This document shows positions 1 through 9,789 of a stretch of 15,821 bases of DNA, in pieces. The notes beneath the pieces were generated by a model. That model did no database searches. It was not told where the DNA came from and worked only from the letters and a program-made list of their open reading frames with translations. Within the stretch, counting starts at the first letter, position 1; the number at the start of each line of letters is the position of its first letter. The translations under genes and the position numbers were made by a program. This DNA comes from an uncultured Flavobacteriaceae bacterium (lineage in GTDB: Bacteria; Bacteroidota; Bacteroidia; Flavobacteriales; Flavobacteriaceae): contig CAJXEG010000011.1 of assembly GCA_913052425.1 (NCBI GenBank), forward strand, positions 1 to 15,821. The letters are read 5' to 3'.

Positions 1-208
1 TCTGCGGATTGTACAACAAAATGACATTTTTGGACATCAAAGGCAATTGATAATTTCCCCCGTTAAACTCGAAACTGCCCGAACCCTTATGACAAAAATG
101 AAACTGAATAAACTCCTGACTAACTGCCTCCTTGTACTTTAAGGTTTTGTTTTCTTGATTTTTGTGTCTTAAAATATAAAAACCGTTTTCAATTATTGTT
201 CTGTCCAT
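1..208 (-). CDS. AraC-family transcriptional regulator, N-terminal part (cut by window edge)
   Basis: An open minus-strand frame runs from an ATG at 208 to the left edge, giving 69 residues starting MDRTIIENGFYILRHKNQ. It contains the stretch QEFIQFHFCHKGSGSFEFNG and ends near LLYNP. This is the style of the N-terminal cupin-like sensing domain of the AraC-family regulators that commonly lie divergent from hemA in flavobacteria. The C-terminal helix-turn-helix half lies outside the window, so DNA binding cannot be confirmed here. The gene is transcribed away from hemA across a 202-bp AT-rich spacer, so it may regulate the hem genes, itself, or neither; that is inference from position. The family call rests on motif similarity remembered from Bacteroidota genomes. 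Frame and start are seen directly, and the codons look normal with no internal stop. Confidence 0.75.
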   Translation of the reverse strand, partial: MDRTIIENGFYILRHKNQENKTLKYKEAVSQEFIQFHFCHKGSGSFEFNGGNYQLPLMSKNVILLYNPQ

Positions 209-410
209 TGTTCGGCTGTCGTTGTTTTTTACAAACCCCTTATTTAGAATTATTCTAATTAATTTTGATTAAATCCCTCCAAAAATATTATATTTAAAGG
301 AATTTTAAAAAATTTTGAGCAAAAAACCTTCTTAGTTGTTAATAGTTCTTTTAGCGTTGTTTTTTAAATACCCCGCTTTTTAATTTTGTATTGGAATTTA
401 GATTGGACTA
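209..410. promoter_or_regulatory. Divergent AT-rich control region between araC-type gene and hemA
   Basis: This gap separates two divergent starts and is clearly AT-rich compared with the flanking genes. It holds the hemA promoter near its right end and an odd-length perfect dyad (TTAGAAT-T-ATTCTAA) at 244-258. A smaller inverted repeat follows at 259-272 (TTAAT, 4-nt loop, ATTAA). No convincing promoter was found for the leftward gene. A TATTTTTG match on the minus strand near 282-289 has no TTG at the right distance. Confidence 0.6.
357..388 (+). promoter_or_regulatory. Bacteroidota-type -33/-7 promoter of the hem operon
   Basis: TTG at 357-359 is followed after 21 nt by TAATTTTG at 381-388. 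This fits the Bacteroidota vegetative consensus TTG, 17-23 nt spacer, TAnnTTTG. Transcription would start near 393-396, leaving a leader of only about 15-18 nt before the hemA TTG start codon. That leader is too short for a riboswitch. Confidence 0.6.
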
Positions 411-1616
411 TTGAAAAATACATTTCAGTACTATGTTGTTGGTTTATGCCATAAGAACGCTGACCTTGCCACCAGAGGTGCATTTAGTTTAGACAAATAC
501 CAAACAGAAGGTCTTTTGTTACAAGCCAAGTTAGATGGCGTCGAGGAATTGATGGTCATTTCTACCTGTAATCGAACGGAATTGATGGGTATTGTGCACG
601 ATCCCATAAAATTTGTTGATTATTTGTGTTCTTTCTCCGGCGGCGATATTTCTCTTTTTTTGAAAAAAGGTTATGTTTTGAGTGATCAACAAGCCTTTGA
701 TCATGTCTTTCGTTTAGGTTGTGGCTTAGAGAGTCAAATAGTCGGCGACTTTGAGATCATTGGTCAGTTAAAAAAAGCTTTTTCCAATTCTAAAAAGCTT
801 CAAATTGTTAATGGTTTTTCCGAAAGATTGGTCAATGCTGTCATTCAGTCCAGCAAGCGAATCAAAACCGAAACCCAATTGTCCTCTGGAGCTACCTCTG
901 TTTCTTTCGCGTCTGTCCATTATATACTCCGAAACGTAACACAGGTCAGACAAAAGAATATTCTATTGTTTGGAACAGGTAAGATCGGGAGAAATACCTG
1001 TGAAAACCTTATCAAACACACTCAAAACGATCAGATTGTGCTGGTCAATCGCTCCGAAGAAAGTGCGCAAAAAGTGGCCGGGAAATTCAACTTGGTCGTT
1101 AAAAAAATTGAAGTGTTAAAGTCTGAAATCGAAAAATCCGACATTATGATCGTGGCCACTGGTGCCAAAGACATTACTGTTGAGGCCTCTATGATGCCCA
1201 AAGATAAACCGCTCTTGATTTTGGATCTGTCTGTTCCTTCCAATGTCGATCCCCAACTAAAAGAGCTTCAAAATATTACCCTAATTAACTTAGACGAATT
1301 GTCTCAGCTGACCAATGATACCCTCAAAAAAAGGGAACAGTTTATTCCACAGGCCAACGAAATTTTAAATGAAGTTAAAGCAGAGTTTTTTAAGTGGGTC
1401 AATTACAGAAAATTTGCTCCTACACTCAAAGCACTTAAACAAAAATTACTTGATGGTCAACGTAAAGAACAGGGGGAGGTTCAGGAATTTTCTCAAATCG
1501 TTTATCGACTGACCGGAAAAGTAGCCAATTATTTAAAAGAAAACCCCTCTAAAGCTGATCAAACTATGGCATTGCTACAGCATGTTTATCAATTGGATTC
1601 AGATTTAGATGTTTGA
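411..1616 (+). CDS. hemA: Glutamyl-tRNA reductase
   Basis: Reduces glutamyl-tRNA(Glu) to glutamate-1-semialdehyde with NADPH, the first committed step of the C5 route to haem, in the cytosol. The N-terminal catalytic domain shows VVGLCHKNADLATRG and VISTCNRTEL. The Cys at residue 53 is the expected thioester nucleophile. GLESQIVGDFEIIGQLK follows, then a Rossmann domain with FGTGKIG near residues 187-193, and a helical C-terminal dimerisation region. Length is 401 residues, slightly short for the family. The start codon is TTG: an in-frame TAG at 399-401 blocks any upstream start, and the next in-frame Met lies just before the catalytic Cys, which would remove conserved sequence. First gene of the hem unit; it overlaps hemC by 8 nt, suggesting translational coupling. 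Confidence 0.95.
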   Translation: MKNTFQYYVVGLCHKNADLATRGAFSLDKYQTEGLLLQAKLDGVEELMVISTCNRTELMGIVHDPIKFVDYLCSFSGGDISLFLKKGYVLSDQQAFDHVFRLGCGLESQIVGDFEIIGQLKKAFSNSKKLQIVNGFSERLVNAVIQSSKRIKTETQLSSGATSVSFASVHYILRNVTQVRQKNILLFGTGKIGRNTCENLIKHTQNDQIVLVNRSEESAQKVAGKFNLVVKKIEVLKSEIEKSDIMIVATGAKDITVEASMMPKDKPLLILDLSVPSNVDPQLKELQNITLINLDELSQLTNDTLKKREQFIPQANEILNEVKAEFFKWVNYRKFAPTLKALKQKLLDGQRKEQGEVQEFSQIVYRLTGKVANYLKENPSKADQTMALLQHVYQLDSDLDV

Positions 1617-2523
1617 CAAAACCCTTCGCATTGGGACCCGAGACAGTCAATTGGCCCTTTGGCAGGCCCATAAGGTCGGTGACTTGCTGGAAGCCTCACA
1701 CCTCAAGACCCAATTGGTTGCCACCAAAAGTGCCGGTGACCTCAATCTTACTCAACCCATTTATGCCATGGGGATTCAAGGAGTTTTTACCAAAGCCTTA
1801 GACATTGCCCTTTTGGAAAATAGAATTGATCTTGCCGTTCACAGTCTCAAAGATGTCCCCACTCAATTACCGGAGGGACTGATTTTAGTCGCTGTATTGG
1901 AACGGGGAAATGCCTCCGATGTTTTGGTTCAAACCCATAAGGCCGATTTACAACAAACATCCACCATTGCTACGGGTAGCTTGAGACGCAAAGCACAATG
2001 GTTGCATCGATATCCCCACCATCACTTGGTCAACCTGCGCGGTAATGTACAAACCCGAATGGATAAACTATTTTCCAGCAACTGGGAGGGGGCTATTTTT
2101 GCCAGAGCAGGGATGGAACGGGCCGAACTCCTGGGATCTCATTTTCAAGAGCTGGATTGGATGATCCCGGCTCCGGCACAAGGTGCCATAGGGGTTGTTT
2201 GCCGGACTACTGATACCGCTATTATAGAAGAATTGCAAAAAATAAACCATCAATCCACACGTATCTGTGTCGAAATCGAAAGGGATTTTCTCCGTATACT
2301 GGAGGGAGGTTGCTCAGCCCCTATCGGAGCATATGCTTTTGTTCATCAAGACAAAATTAAATTCAAGGCCGGTGTTTTTTCTATAGACGGACAAACTGCT
2401 GCTATAACCTTCGAAGAAGTGGAAATCACTGAGGGTAAGAATTTGGCAGCCATGGCTGCCGAGAAAATATTGTCCAAAGGGGGTAATCAGATCATGCAAA
2501 CCATTAAAAATGGAAAAGAATGA
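1609..2523 (+). CDS. hemC: Hydroxymethylbilane synthase (porphobilinogen deaminase)
   Basis: Joins four porphobilinogen units into the linear tetrapyrrole hydroxymethylbilane in the cytosol. Visible family marks are the N-terminal RIGTRDSQLALWQA, the VHSLKDVPT segment with catalytic Asp82, the arginine-rich GSLRRKAQW and NLRGNVQTR substrate-binding segments, and EGGCSAPIGAYA, where Cys235 should carry the dipyrromethane cofactor. At 304 residues it is full length. The ATG lies inside the last codons of hemA (8-nt overlap), and the stop overlaps the hemD start as ATGA, so it is embedded in a coupled hem unit. No unusual residue was seen. Confidence 0.97.
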   Translation: MFDKTLRIGTRDSQLALWQAHKVGDLLEASHLKTQLVATKSAGDLNLTQPIYAMGIQGVFTKALDIALLENRIDLAVHSLKDVPTQLPEGLILVAVLERGNASDVLVQTHKADLQQTSTIATGSLRRKAQWLHRYPHHHLVNLRGNVQTRMDKLFSSNWEGAIFARAGMERAELLGSHFQELDWMIPAPAQGAIGVVCRTTDTAIIEELQKINHQSTRICVEIERDFLRILEGGCSAPIGAYAFVHQDKIKFKAGVFSIDGQTAAITFEEVEITEGKNLAAMAAEKILSKGGNQIMQTIKNGKE

Positions 2524-3191
2524 GATTGCTCTCCACCAAAATACTATCCCAAGATTTTAGAGAGCGAATACTCATGCATCAATTCAGTTTGGTCGAGCAA
2601 GCGTTTATCAAAATCAGTTTCCTAGAAAATCCCAAAATTGATGGGATTTTTGACCGTCTTATTTTTACCAGTCAAAATGCAGTAAATACTGTTTTGTCCT
2701 CACCCGAAATCCTAAAAATGATCGAGGGAAAAATAACCTATTGTGTGGGAAAAAAGACTGCAGCCCTTTTGGGTAATAATGGCCAAAAAGTAGCTAAAAT
2801 TACTCAAAATTCGTTAGAATTAGCTCATTTTTTTGCAAAAAACTATCAAAACGAGTCATTTTCGTATTTTTGCGGAAAGCTCAGAACACCCGATTTAGAG
2901 GAAATTTTACCCGCTCACGGAATGCATATTCAACCCATTGAAGTTTACGCTACCCATTTGCAAGATCATATCGTTAAAGGTTATTTTGACGGGATCCTTT
3001 TTTTCAGTCCCAGTGGGGTACGAGCATATGCCCAAAGCAACGGATTTGAAAATTCCCATAGTTTTTGTCTGGGAAACTCCACCGCCCGGGAAGTTGCGTT
3101 GTATACTTCCCATTATACCATAGCCAAGGAACCCAGTGAATCCCAACTTTTATTGTCACTAAAAAATCACATTACCCTCCATGAAGAATGA
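2520..3191 (+). CDS. hemD: Uroporphyrinogen-III synthase
   Basis: Closes hydroxymethylbilane with inversion of ring D to give uroporphyrinogen III. This family diverges strongly in sequence. The supporting marks are FTSQNAV near residue 50, [10 protein letters not shown], the [15 protein letters not shown] hinge, [21 protein letters not shown] and the C-terminal [10 protein letters not shown]. These are the expected order of half-motifs for a bilobed HemD. At 223 residues it is somewhat short but normal for Bacteroidota. The ATG shares ATGA with the hemC stop, and the 3' end overlaps hemE by 11 nt. Position between hemC and hemE strengthens the call. Confidence 0.92.
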   Translation: MRLLSTKILSQDFRERILMHQFSLVEQAFIKISFLENPKIDGIFDRLIFTSQNAVNTVLSSPEILKMIEGKITYCVGKKTAALLGNNGQKVAKITQNSLELAHFFAKNYQNESFSYFCGKLRTPDLEEILPAHGMHIQPIEVYATHLQDHIVKGYFDGILFFSPSGVRAYAQSNGFENSHSFCLGNSTAREVALYTSHYTIAKEPSESQLLLSLKNHITLHEE

Positions 3192-4203
3192 ATTACTCTT
3201 ACAAGCCCTCAAAGGTGAGACATTGGAACGTCCTCCGGTGTGGATGATGCGACAGGCCGGTCGCTACTTGCCCGATTTTATGAAGCTTAAAGAAAAATAC
3301 GATTTCTTTACCCGCTGTCAGACCCCCGAGTTGGCCACAGAGATCACCCTTATGCCCATTGACCAGGTGGGAGTGGATGCGGCCATCATATTTAGTGATA
3401 TTTTGGTGGTATTGCAAGCCATGAATATCGAAGTGGAAATGCGCGACGGTATAGGTCCCTATATTCCTCAGCCGATCAACAGTAAAGCAGCTTTGGATCA
3501 AGTCACCCTTCCCGATGTAGAGGAACATTTGGGTTATGTTTTTGAGGCCGTAAGGATGACCAAAAGTGCACTCAATGACAGGGTGCCATTGATTGGCTTT
3601 GCCGGAGCACCTTGGACATTGTTGTGCTATGCCGTTCAGGGGCAGGGTTCCAAAAATTTTGACCGTGCCAAGGCCTTTTGTTTCCAAGAACCCGAAATGG
3701 CCAAAGAACTTTTACAAAGAATCACCACCACCACCATAGCCTATCTCAGAGAAAAAGTAAAAGCTGGAGCCGATGTGATTCAACTGTTCGACTCATGGGG
3801 AGGACTGCTTTCTCCTGATGACTATCAAGAGTTTTCCTGGCCCTATCTGCAGCAAATTGTCGATGCTTTGAGTGGCTCTGTACCCGTAATCGTTTTTGGT
3901 AAAGGTTGTTGGTTTGCCCTACAGGAAATGACCAAGTCCGGGGCCTCTGCCTTGGGAATTGACTGGACCTGTTCTGCCCGAAATGCCCGCTACCTCTCCG
4001 GTGGACAGATTACCCTACAAGGCAATTTTGATCCTTCACGATTACTATCCCCCATTCACGAGATCAAAACTCAAGTCAAGCAAATGATCAATGCATTTGG
4101 TAAAGACCGTTATATCGTCAACTTGGGCCATGGCATTCTGCCCAACATTCCTGTTGACCATGCCAAAGCTTTTGTTGACGCCGTAAAAGAATATCAATCC
4201 TAA
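3181..4203 (+). CDS. hemE: Uroporphyrinogen decarboxylase
   Basis: Decarboxylates the four acetate side chains of uroporphyrinogen III to give coproporphyrinogen III, without a cofactor, in the cytosol. The signature [15 protein letters not shown] at residues 17-31 carries the substrate-binding arginines. IIFSDIL contains the expected catalytic Asp at residue 73. [16 protein letters not shown] and the C-terminal [14 protein letters not shown] complete the set. The length of 340 residues is typical. The ATG at 3181 lies 8 nt before the hemD stop, so hemD and hemE overlap. hemF follows after an 18-nt gap. Confidence 0.97.
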   Translation: MKNELLLQALKGETLERPPVWMMRQAGRYLPDFMKLKEKYDFFTRCQTPELATEITLMPIDQVGVDAAIIFSDILVVLQAMNIEVEMRDGIGPYIPQPINSKAALDQVTLPDVEEHLGYVFEAVRMTKSALNDRVPLIGFAGAPWTLLCYAVQGQGSKNFDRAKAFCFQEPEMAKELLQRITTTTIAYLREKVKAGADVIQLFDSWGGLLSPDDYQEFSWPYLQQIVDALSGSVPVIVFGKGCWFALQEMTKSGASALGIDWTCSARNARYLSGGQITLQGNFDPSRLLSPIHEIKTQVKQMINAFGKDRYIVNLGHGILPNIPVDHAKAFVDAVKEYQS

Positions 4204-4221
4204 CCCCTAAATATTACTACC

Positions 4222-5124
4222 ATGAGAACAAAGTTCAATCGTTACATTGAAAAATTACAAGACAGGATCACCCATAAACTGGCAGAAGTGGATGGAGAAG
4301 CCCGATTTAAAGAAGACTTTTGGGAGCGCTCGGGCGGCGGCGGCGGCCGTACCCGAGTCATAGAAAATGGTGCGGTTTTCGAAAAAGGAGGCGTTAATAT
4401 ATCTGCTGTTCACGGTGAACTGCCGGAGAGTATGAAAAATTATTTTAAGGTCAAGGCCGGAAATTTTTTTGCTTGTGGACTGAGCATGGTCATACATCCC
4501 AAAAACCCCTTTGTGCCCACCGTACATGCCAATTGGCGGTATTTTGAACTCTACGACAGCAAAGGCGAATTGCAAGATCAATGGTTTGGCGGAGGACAAG
4601 ATCTCACCCCCTATTACCTCTTTGAAGAAGATGCCCGGCACTTTCACAAGGTGTGCAAAAAAGCCTGTGATGTGCACGATAAAGACTTTTATCCGCTGTA
4701 TAAAAAACGCTGTGACGAATATTTTTGGAACGCCCACCGCGGTGAAGCCCGTGGGGTTGGCGGATTGTTTTTTGATTATTTGAGACCGGACGAAAAACAC
4801 TCGGCCGAAAACTGTTATGACTTTTTGACAGGGGTAGGAGATAGTTTTTTGGAGGCCTATGTCCCCATCGTTGAAAAAAGGAAAAACATCGACTACTCTG
4901 ATGCCCAACGCCAATGGCAGGAAGTTCGGAGGGGGCGCTATGTAGAGTTCAATTTGATCCACGACAAAGGCACCCTTTTTGGATTGAAAACCAATGGAAG
5001 GATTGAAAGTATTTTGATGAGCCTTCCACCGCATGTACAGTGGCAATACAACCACAAGCCTGATCCCAATAGCAAAGAGGAAGAACTGGTCAACGTACTT
5101 GAAAATCCCAGAGCTTGGGTGTAA
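4222..5124 (+). CDS. hemF: Oxygen-dependent coproporphyrinogen-III oxidase
   Basis: Oxidatively decarboxylates coproporphyrinogen III to protoporphyrinogen IX using O2, so the cell can make haem only when oxygen is present unless an oxygen-independent enzyme is encoded elsewhere. Family marks are the glycine-rich FWERSGGGGGRTRVIENG near residue 34, MVIHPKNPFVPTVHANWRYF (about residues 89-108, with His92), GGGQDLTPYYLFEED, and a C-terminal YVEFNLIHDKGTLFGLKT followed by LMSLPPHVQWQY. Length of 300 residues is normal. It lies 18 nt after hemE and 27 nt before hemB, in line with one transcript. Confidence 0.97.
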   Translation: MRTKFNRYIEKLQDRITHKLAEVDGEARFKEDFWERSGGGGGRTRVIENGAVFEKGGVNISAVHGELPESMKNYFKVKAGNFFACGLSMVIHPKNPFVPTVHANWRYFELYDSKGELQDQWFGGGQDLTPYYLFEEDARHFHKVCKKACDVHDKDFYPLYKKRCDEYFWNAHRGEARGVGGLFFDYLRPDEKHSAENCYDFLTGVGDSFLEAYVPIVEKRKNIDYSDAQRQWQEVRRGRYVEFNLIHDKGTLFGLKTNGRIESILMSLPPHVQWQYNHKPDPNSKEEELVNVLENPRAWV

Positions 5125-6126
<1,002 letters not shown>

Positions 6127-6139
6127 TTTTCCTTTTTTC

Positions 6140-6175
6140 TTAAACAAAAAGCCAAAAAGCTGACTTTTTGTTTAA
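6140..6175 (+). terminator. Hairpin terminator after hemB
   Basis: A perfect 12-bp stem (TTAAACAAAAAG at 6140-6151 with CTTTTTGTTTAA at 6164-6175) encloses a 12-nt loop, 13 nt after the hemB stop. The stem is AT-rich, with runs of T on either side of it. It most likely ends the hem transcript and separates it from the ogt-like gene. Confidence 0.7.
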
Positions 6176-6212
6176 CTTTATGCATCTTTTGTTTTGGAAT
6201 ACTATTAACTAA

Positions 6213-6686
6213 ATGGAGCAAGCATATTACAAAAGTGATGTAGGGAATTTATGTGTAGTAATTGAAAATTATGAAGTTACACGTATTTTTTTTGTGGATG
6301 AAATGCAAGAAAATTCTGCGACGCCCTCTCCATTGATGCAAAAGGTAATTCAACAAATAAATGAATTTTTTCAAGTAAAGCTACGAGAATTCAGTTTTCC
6401 CATTCGTTTAAAAGGAACAGATTTTCAGGTCAAAATTTGGAAGCTGCTCAGTCGTATTCCCTATGGTACCTCCCTGGCCTATGTCAAGGTCGCTCAAGCG
6501 TATGGCGATGCCAAAATGGTAAGGGCAGTAGCCGCTGCCATTGCCAAAAATCCCATACTGATAGCAGTCCCTTGTCACCGTGTGATCGGTAGTGACGGGT
6601 CTCTGGTGGGCTACTCCGGTGGTATTGATGTCAAACGTCAACTTCTTGAATTAGAGGGCTTTCCTAAACAATTTACCGTACTTTAG
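6213..6686 (+). CDS. ogt: Methylated-DNA--[protein]-cysteine S-methyltransferase
   Basis: A suicide repair protein that moves the methyl group from O6-methylguanine (and O4-methylthymine) in DNA to its own cysteine. The C-terminal DNA-binding domain is clear: FQVKIWKLLSRIPYGTSLAY, then RAVAAAIAKNPILIAVPCHR, with acceptor Cys121 in PCHRVIG, and GYSGGIDVKRQLLELE. The helix before the active site has RAVA where RAVG is more usual. At 157 residues it has the short N-terminal domain of the Ogt/MGT type and no Ada regulatory module. It follows the hemB terminator and lies 15 nt before the serine hydrolase gene, so the two may share a transcript. Its promoter was not recognised. Confidence 0.93.
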   Translation: MEQAYYKSDVGNLCVVIENYEVTRIFFVDEMQENSATPSPLMQKVIQQINEFFQVKLREFSFPIRLKGTDFQVKIWKLLSRIPYGTSLAYVKVAQAYGDAKMVRAVAAAIAKNPILIAVPCHRVIGSDGSLVGYSGGIDVKRQLLELEGFPKQFTVL

Positions 6687-6701
6687 TACCCAAAAAAACC
6701 G

Positions 6702-7874
6702 ATGAAAAGAATTTTGATAGGCCTGGGATTCGTTTTGGCCGTAGTTTTTTCCTTACTCTACGTTTCTAAATACAATTATCTTTTGACGGGTGTCAGTACC
6801 ATCTATTTGACCGGTCACACCACTGCCTATTTGACCGACTACAAAAAATTTCCCAACAACAGCGTTATAGCATCTGCCCAACCTCAAGCTTGGCCATTGC
6901 ACAAGTTCTACAATCAATATTCTACAAGCAAAACCTTAGAAGACTACCACGAGGATCGAAAAACAGTGGCCTATTTGGTGATCAAAAACGACAGTATTCT
7001 TTATGAAAAATATTACGACGGTTATGGACCAGACTCCAAAAGCAACTCCTTTTCGGTCGCCAAAAGTGTCGTTTCTGCCTTGATGGGGATTGCCATCCAA
7101 GAGGGAGCCATAAAGGGTTTGGATCAAAAAGTTGTGGATTTTATTCCCGATCTTAAAGGCCCCTATGCCGATCAGGTAACGGTGGGAGACCTATCCAGTA
7201 TGGCTTCAGGCCAAAAATGGAGTGAAGAATACTACAATCCTTTTTCGGTCACTTCTGCCTCCTATTTTGTAAAAGATCTGGATGCCTTGATATTAGACCA
7301 GCCGATCAACGTAAAGCCGGGAGAGGCTTTTCGTTACAAAAGCGGTACCACTCAATTGTTGGGCATGGTCATCAAAAAAGCAACCGGCAAAACCCTAAGC
7401 GCTTATTTAACCCAAAAATTATGGCAACCCATGGGAGCCAATCAAACTGCACTTTGGCAATTGGACAGCGCAGAAAAAGGAATGGAAAAAGCTTTTTGTT
7501 GCCTGGCGACCAATGCACGAGATTTTGCCCGATTTGGAAAGCTCTACAAAAATCACGGCCGGTGGAACGGCACTCAATTGCTCGATTCCACTTTTGTTGC
7601 TTTGTCTGTTCAACCGCGGTTTGAAGAAAGCCCGGAATACGGCTACGGATGGTGGTTGGATGTTTTTCAAGGTAAAAAAGTTTTTATGATGCGAGGGCAT
7701 TTGGGACAGTATGTATTGGTTGTGCCTGGAGAAGATCTCATCGTTGTTCGGTTGGGTCACCTCAAAGACAGGGAAAAAGAAAGCAAAGGGAAAAGTTCCG
7801 GAGAGGAACCCTTTACCAAAGACATTTATGTTTACCTGGAAGGTGGATTGGAAATGATTGAAAAACTCAAATAA
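6702..7874 (+). CDS. Membrane-anchored serine hydrolase, beta-lactamase / NylB-like family
   Basis: A penicillin-recognising serine hydrolase of the class C beta-lactamase, esterase and 6-aminohexanoate-dimer hydrolase superfamily. One uncleaved-looking hydrophobic segment (about residues 4-21) anchors it, with the catalytic domain probably in the periplasm. The nucleophile motif is SVAK (Ser118, Lys121) in SFSVAKSVVSALMG. The second motif is YKS (Tyr212), and the third is HLG (His333) in RGHLGQ. Length is 390 residues. The true substrate cannot be read from sequence: lactonase, esterase, amidase and peptidase activities all occur in the family. It lies 15 nt after the ogt-like gene. A degraded paralogue follows immediately, so this is the surviving copy of a tandem duplication. 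Confidence 0.9.
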   Translation: MKRILIGLGFVLAVVFSLLYVSKYNYLLTGVSTIYLTGHTTAYLTDYKKFPNNSVIASAQPQAWPLHKFYNQYSTSKTLEDYHEDRKTVAYLVIKNDSILYEKYYDGYGPDSKSNSFSVAKSVVSALMGIAIQEGAIKGLDQKVVDFIPDLKGPYADQVTVGDLSSMASGQKWSEEYYNPFSVTSASYFVKDLDALILDQPINVKPGEAFRYKSGTTQLLGMVIKKATGKTLSAYLTQKLWQPMGANQTALWQLDSAEKGMEKAFCCLATNARDFARFGKLYKNHGRWNGTQLLDSTFVALSVQPRFEESPEYGYGWWLDVFQGKKVFMMRGHLGQYVLVVPGEDLIVVRLGHLKDREKESKGKSSGEEPFTKDIYVYLEGGLEMIEKLK

Positions 7875-7945
7875 AAGAGTAAGTTTTTACCCCATTGCTT
7901 TAAAAATTTTATATTAGCTAAAGTAAAACCAATCCCAAATTTATC

Positions 7946-9095
7946 ATGTTAAAAAAAGTACTACTCACTGTATCCGGTATTCTACTGGTTGTTATTGTTG
8001 TAATTTATTTTTCTCCCTACCGCTATATATTTAAGGCTGTTAGGATTATATATCTCACAGGTCATACCTCTGCCTTTTTGACTGATTATCAATATTTTCA
8101 CAACGAAAAAGTCCCTGCTGCTGCATATCCTCAACCTTGACCTTTTCATGAAAAGTACAATACCAAAAAAATTTCTGACAGCTTAGAGGCCCTCAACAAA
8201 AAGGCCAAAACAGTAGCTTATTTAGTCATCAAAAACGACAGTCTTTTTTTTGAAAAATATTACGAGGATTATGGACCCGATTCAAAAAGTAATTCTTTTT
8301 CAATGGCCAAAAGTATCTTATCGGCTTTGTTGGGAAAAGCCATATCAGAAGGTCATATCAAAAGTCTGGATCAACCCGTTAAGGATTTTTTACTCCAACT
8401 CAAAGGCCCCTATGCGGAAGTTGTTACCATGGGTGATTTATCGAGTATGTCTTCCGGATTAAATTAGGATGAAGATTATGATGCGCCTCTTTCTCTGATT
8501 GCCGATGCCTATTACACGAGTGATTTAAAATCTTTGGTTTTGGATCAACCCATTAATACCATATCCGGAAAGGCTTTTATTTATAAAAGCGGTGCAACGC
8601 AGCTTTTGGGAATGGCAATGGAGAATGCATTGGACCAGAAACTAAACCGCTACTTAAACAAGAGCTTCTGACAAGAACTGGGGGCAGAAAAAGAAGCCAT
8701 TTGGCAAGTTGACAGTAAAAAGCGAGTACTGAAAAGTTTTTATGCTGCTTTGCCAGCAACACCAGAGATTTTGCACATTTTATAAACTTTATAAAAACCA
8801 TGGACGTTGGAATAACTCTCAACTATGGGATCCTACTTTTATTGCGAAATCTCTTAGGCCACGATTTGAATCTAGCCCTCAATACGGCTATGGTTGGTGG
8901 CTGAGAACCCATAACAATCAAAAGGTCTTTTATATGGATGGACACTTGGGTCAATATGTAATTGTGATGCCCGAAAAAAATCTCATAGTAGTAAGGTTGG
9001 GACACACTAAAAAGAATAAAAAGGCACCTGTTGACGATATTGGCGTATATTTAAATGCGGCAATAAAATTAACAAAGGATGTTAAAACTTATTGA
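7946..9095 (+). pseudogene. Decayed tandem copy of the serine hydrolase
   Basis: This stretch aligns along its full length with the hydrolase just upstream: the N-terminal membrane segment, IIYLTGHTSAFLTDY, SMAK in SFSMAKSILSALLG, YKSGATQLLG, GYGWWL and DGHLGQYV. The frame opened by the ATG at 7946 is broken by TGA at 8138-8140, TAG at 8465-8467 and TGA at 8669-8671. Each stands where the intact copy has Trp (W64, W173, W241). Two frame changes follow, one near 8741-8748 and one near 8774 (a base lost just after GCACATTTT). The last part is readable in a third frame to 9095. The catalytic motifs survive, so decay looks recent or slow, but no full product can be made. Its 3' end overlaps the start of the exonuclease gene. 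Confidence 0.9.
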
Positions 9096-9789
9096 TACCC
9101 AAAAAATACTATTCCTGGACATAGAAACCGTTCCGGAAAAGGCAACTTTTGATGAGCTCTCCGAAACAGAAAAAGAACTTTTTGCGGCCAAAACCCAATA
9201 CCAACGCACCGAAGACCAAAGCCCGGCATCCTTTTACGAAAGGGCTGGAATATGGGCCGAGTTTGGTAAAATCGTTTGTATATCTGTGGGTTTTTTTAAC
9301 CTGATGAGCAACCAACGCGAATTTAGGATTAAGAGTTTTTACGGTCAGGAAGAAGAATTGTTAATGGCCTTTAAAACCCTTTTGGAAAATCATTTTAGCC
9401 AAGCCGCCCATCTGCTTTGTGCCCATAATGGAAAAGAATTTGACTTTCCCTATATCGCCCGTCGGATGATCATTAAAGGCATCAATTTGCCCGCCAAGCT
9501 CGACCTCTTTAACAAAAAACCATGGGAAGTACCTCACTTGGACACCCTCCATTTGTGGCGATTTGGGGACTACAAACACTATATCTCACTCTTTCTTATG
9601 GCACACGTATTGGGCATACCTACCCCCAAAGATGACATAGACGGCAGTCAGGTTGCCAGAGTCTACTACGAAGAAAAAAATATCGACCGGATCATTACCT
9701 ACTGTGAAAAAGACGTGATCACCATTGCCCAAATCGTCTTGCGCTTGCGCAACGAAACCCTTTTGGAAACCGACGAAATCATCCATTAA
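9079..9789 (+). CDS. Predicted DEDDy-type 3'-5' exonuclease
   Basis: A stand-alone exonuclease of the RNase H-like fold, close to the proofreading domain of family B DNA polymerases. Exo I is FLDIETVP (Asp14, Glu16). Exo II lies in AHNGKEFDFPYI (Asp122). Exo III is YCEKD (Tyr208, Asp212), the tyrosine form that defines DEDDy. IDGSQVARVYY is a typical extra motif of this group. No polymerase domain is attached: the protein is 236 residues. The ATG at 9079 overlaps the last 17 nt of the hydrolase pseudogene and is preceded by AAAGG, a possible weak ribosome site. Its stop overlaps the next start by one base (TAATG), so it is probably co-translated with the ABC ATPase. A DNA repair or processing role is likely; the substrate is unknown. 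Confidence 0.88.
   Translation: MLKLIDTQKILFLDIETVPEKATFDELSETEKELFAAKTQYQRTEDQSPASFYERAGIWAEFGKIVCISVGFFNLMSNQREFRIKSFYGQEEELLMAFKTLLENHFSQAAHLLCAHNGKEFDFPYIARRMIIKGINLPAKLDLFNKKPWEVPHLDTLHLWRFGDYKHYISLFLMAHVLGIPTPKDDIDGSQVARVYYEEKNIDRIITYCEKDVITIAQIVLRLRNETLLETDEIIH

Noticed and set aside
7860..7905. Hairpin terminator after the intact hydrolase gene
   Set aside because: ACTC and GAGT can pair, but the rest of the stem is mismatched. Too weak to call.
7946..9095. Recoding of stop codons as tryptophan in the second hydrolase copy
   Set aside because: Both TGA and TAG are at Trp sites, both serve as normal stops in neighbouring genes, and two frame changes also break the copy. Decay explains all of it.
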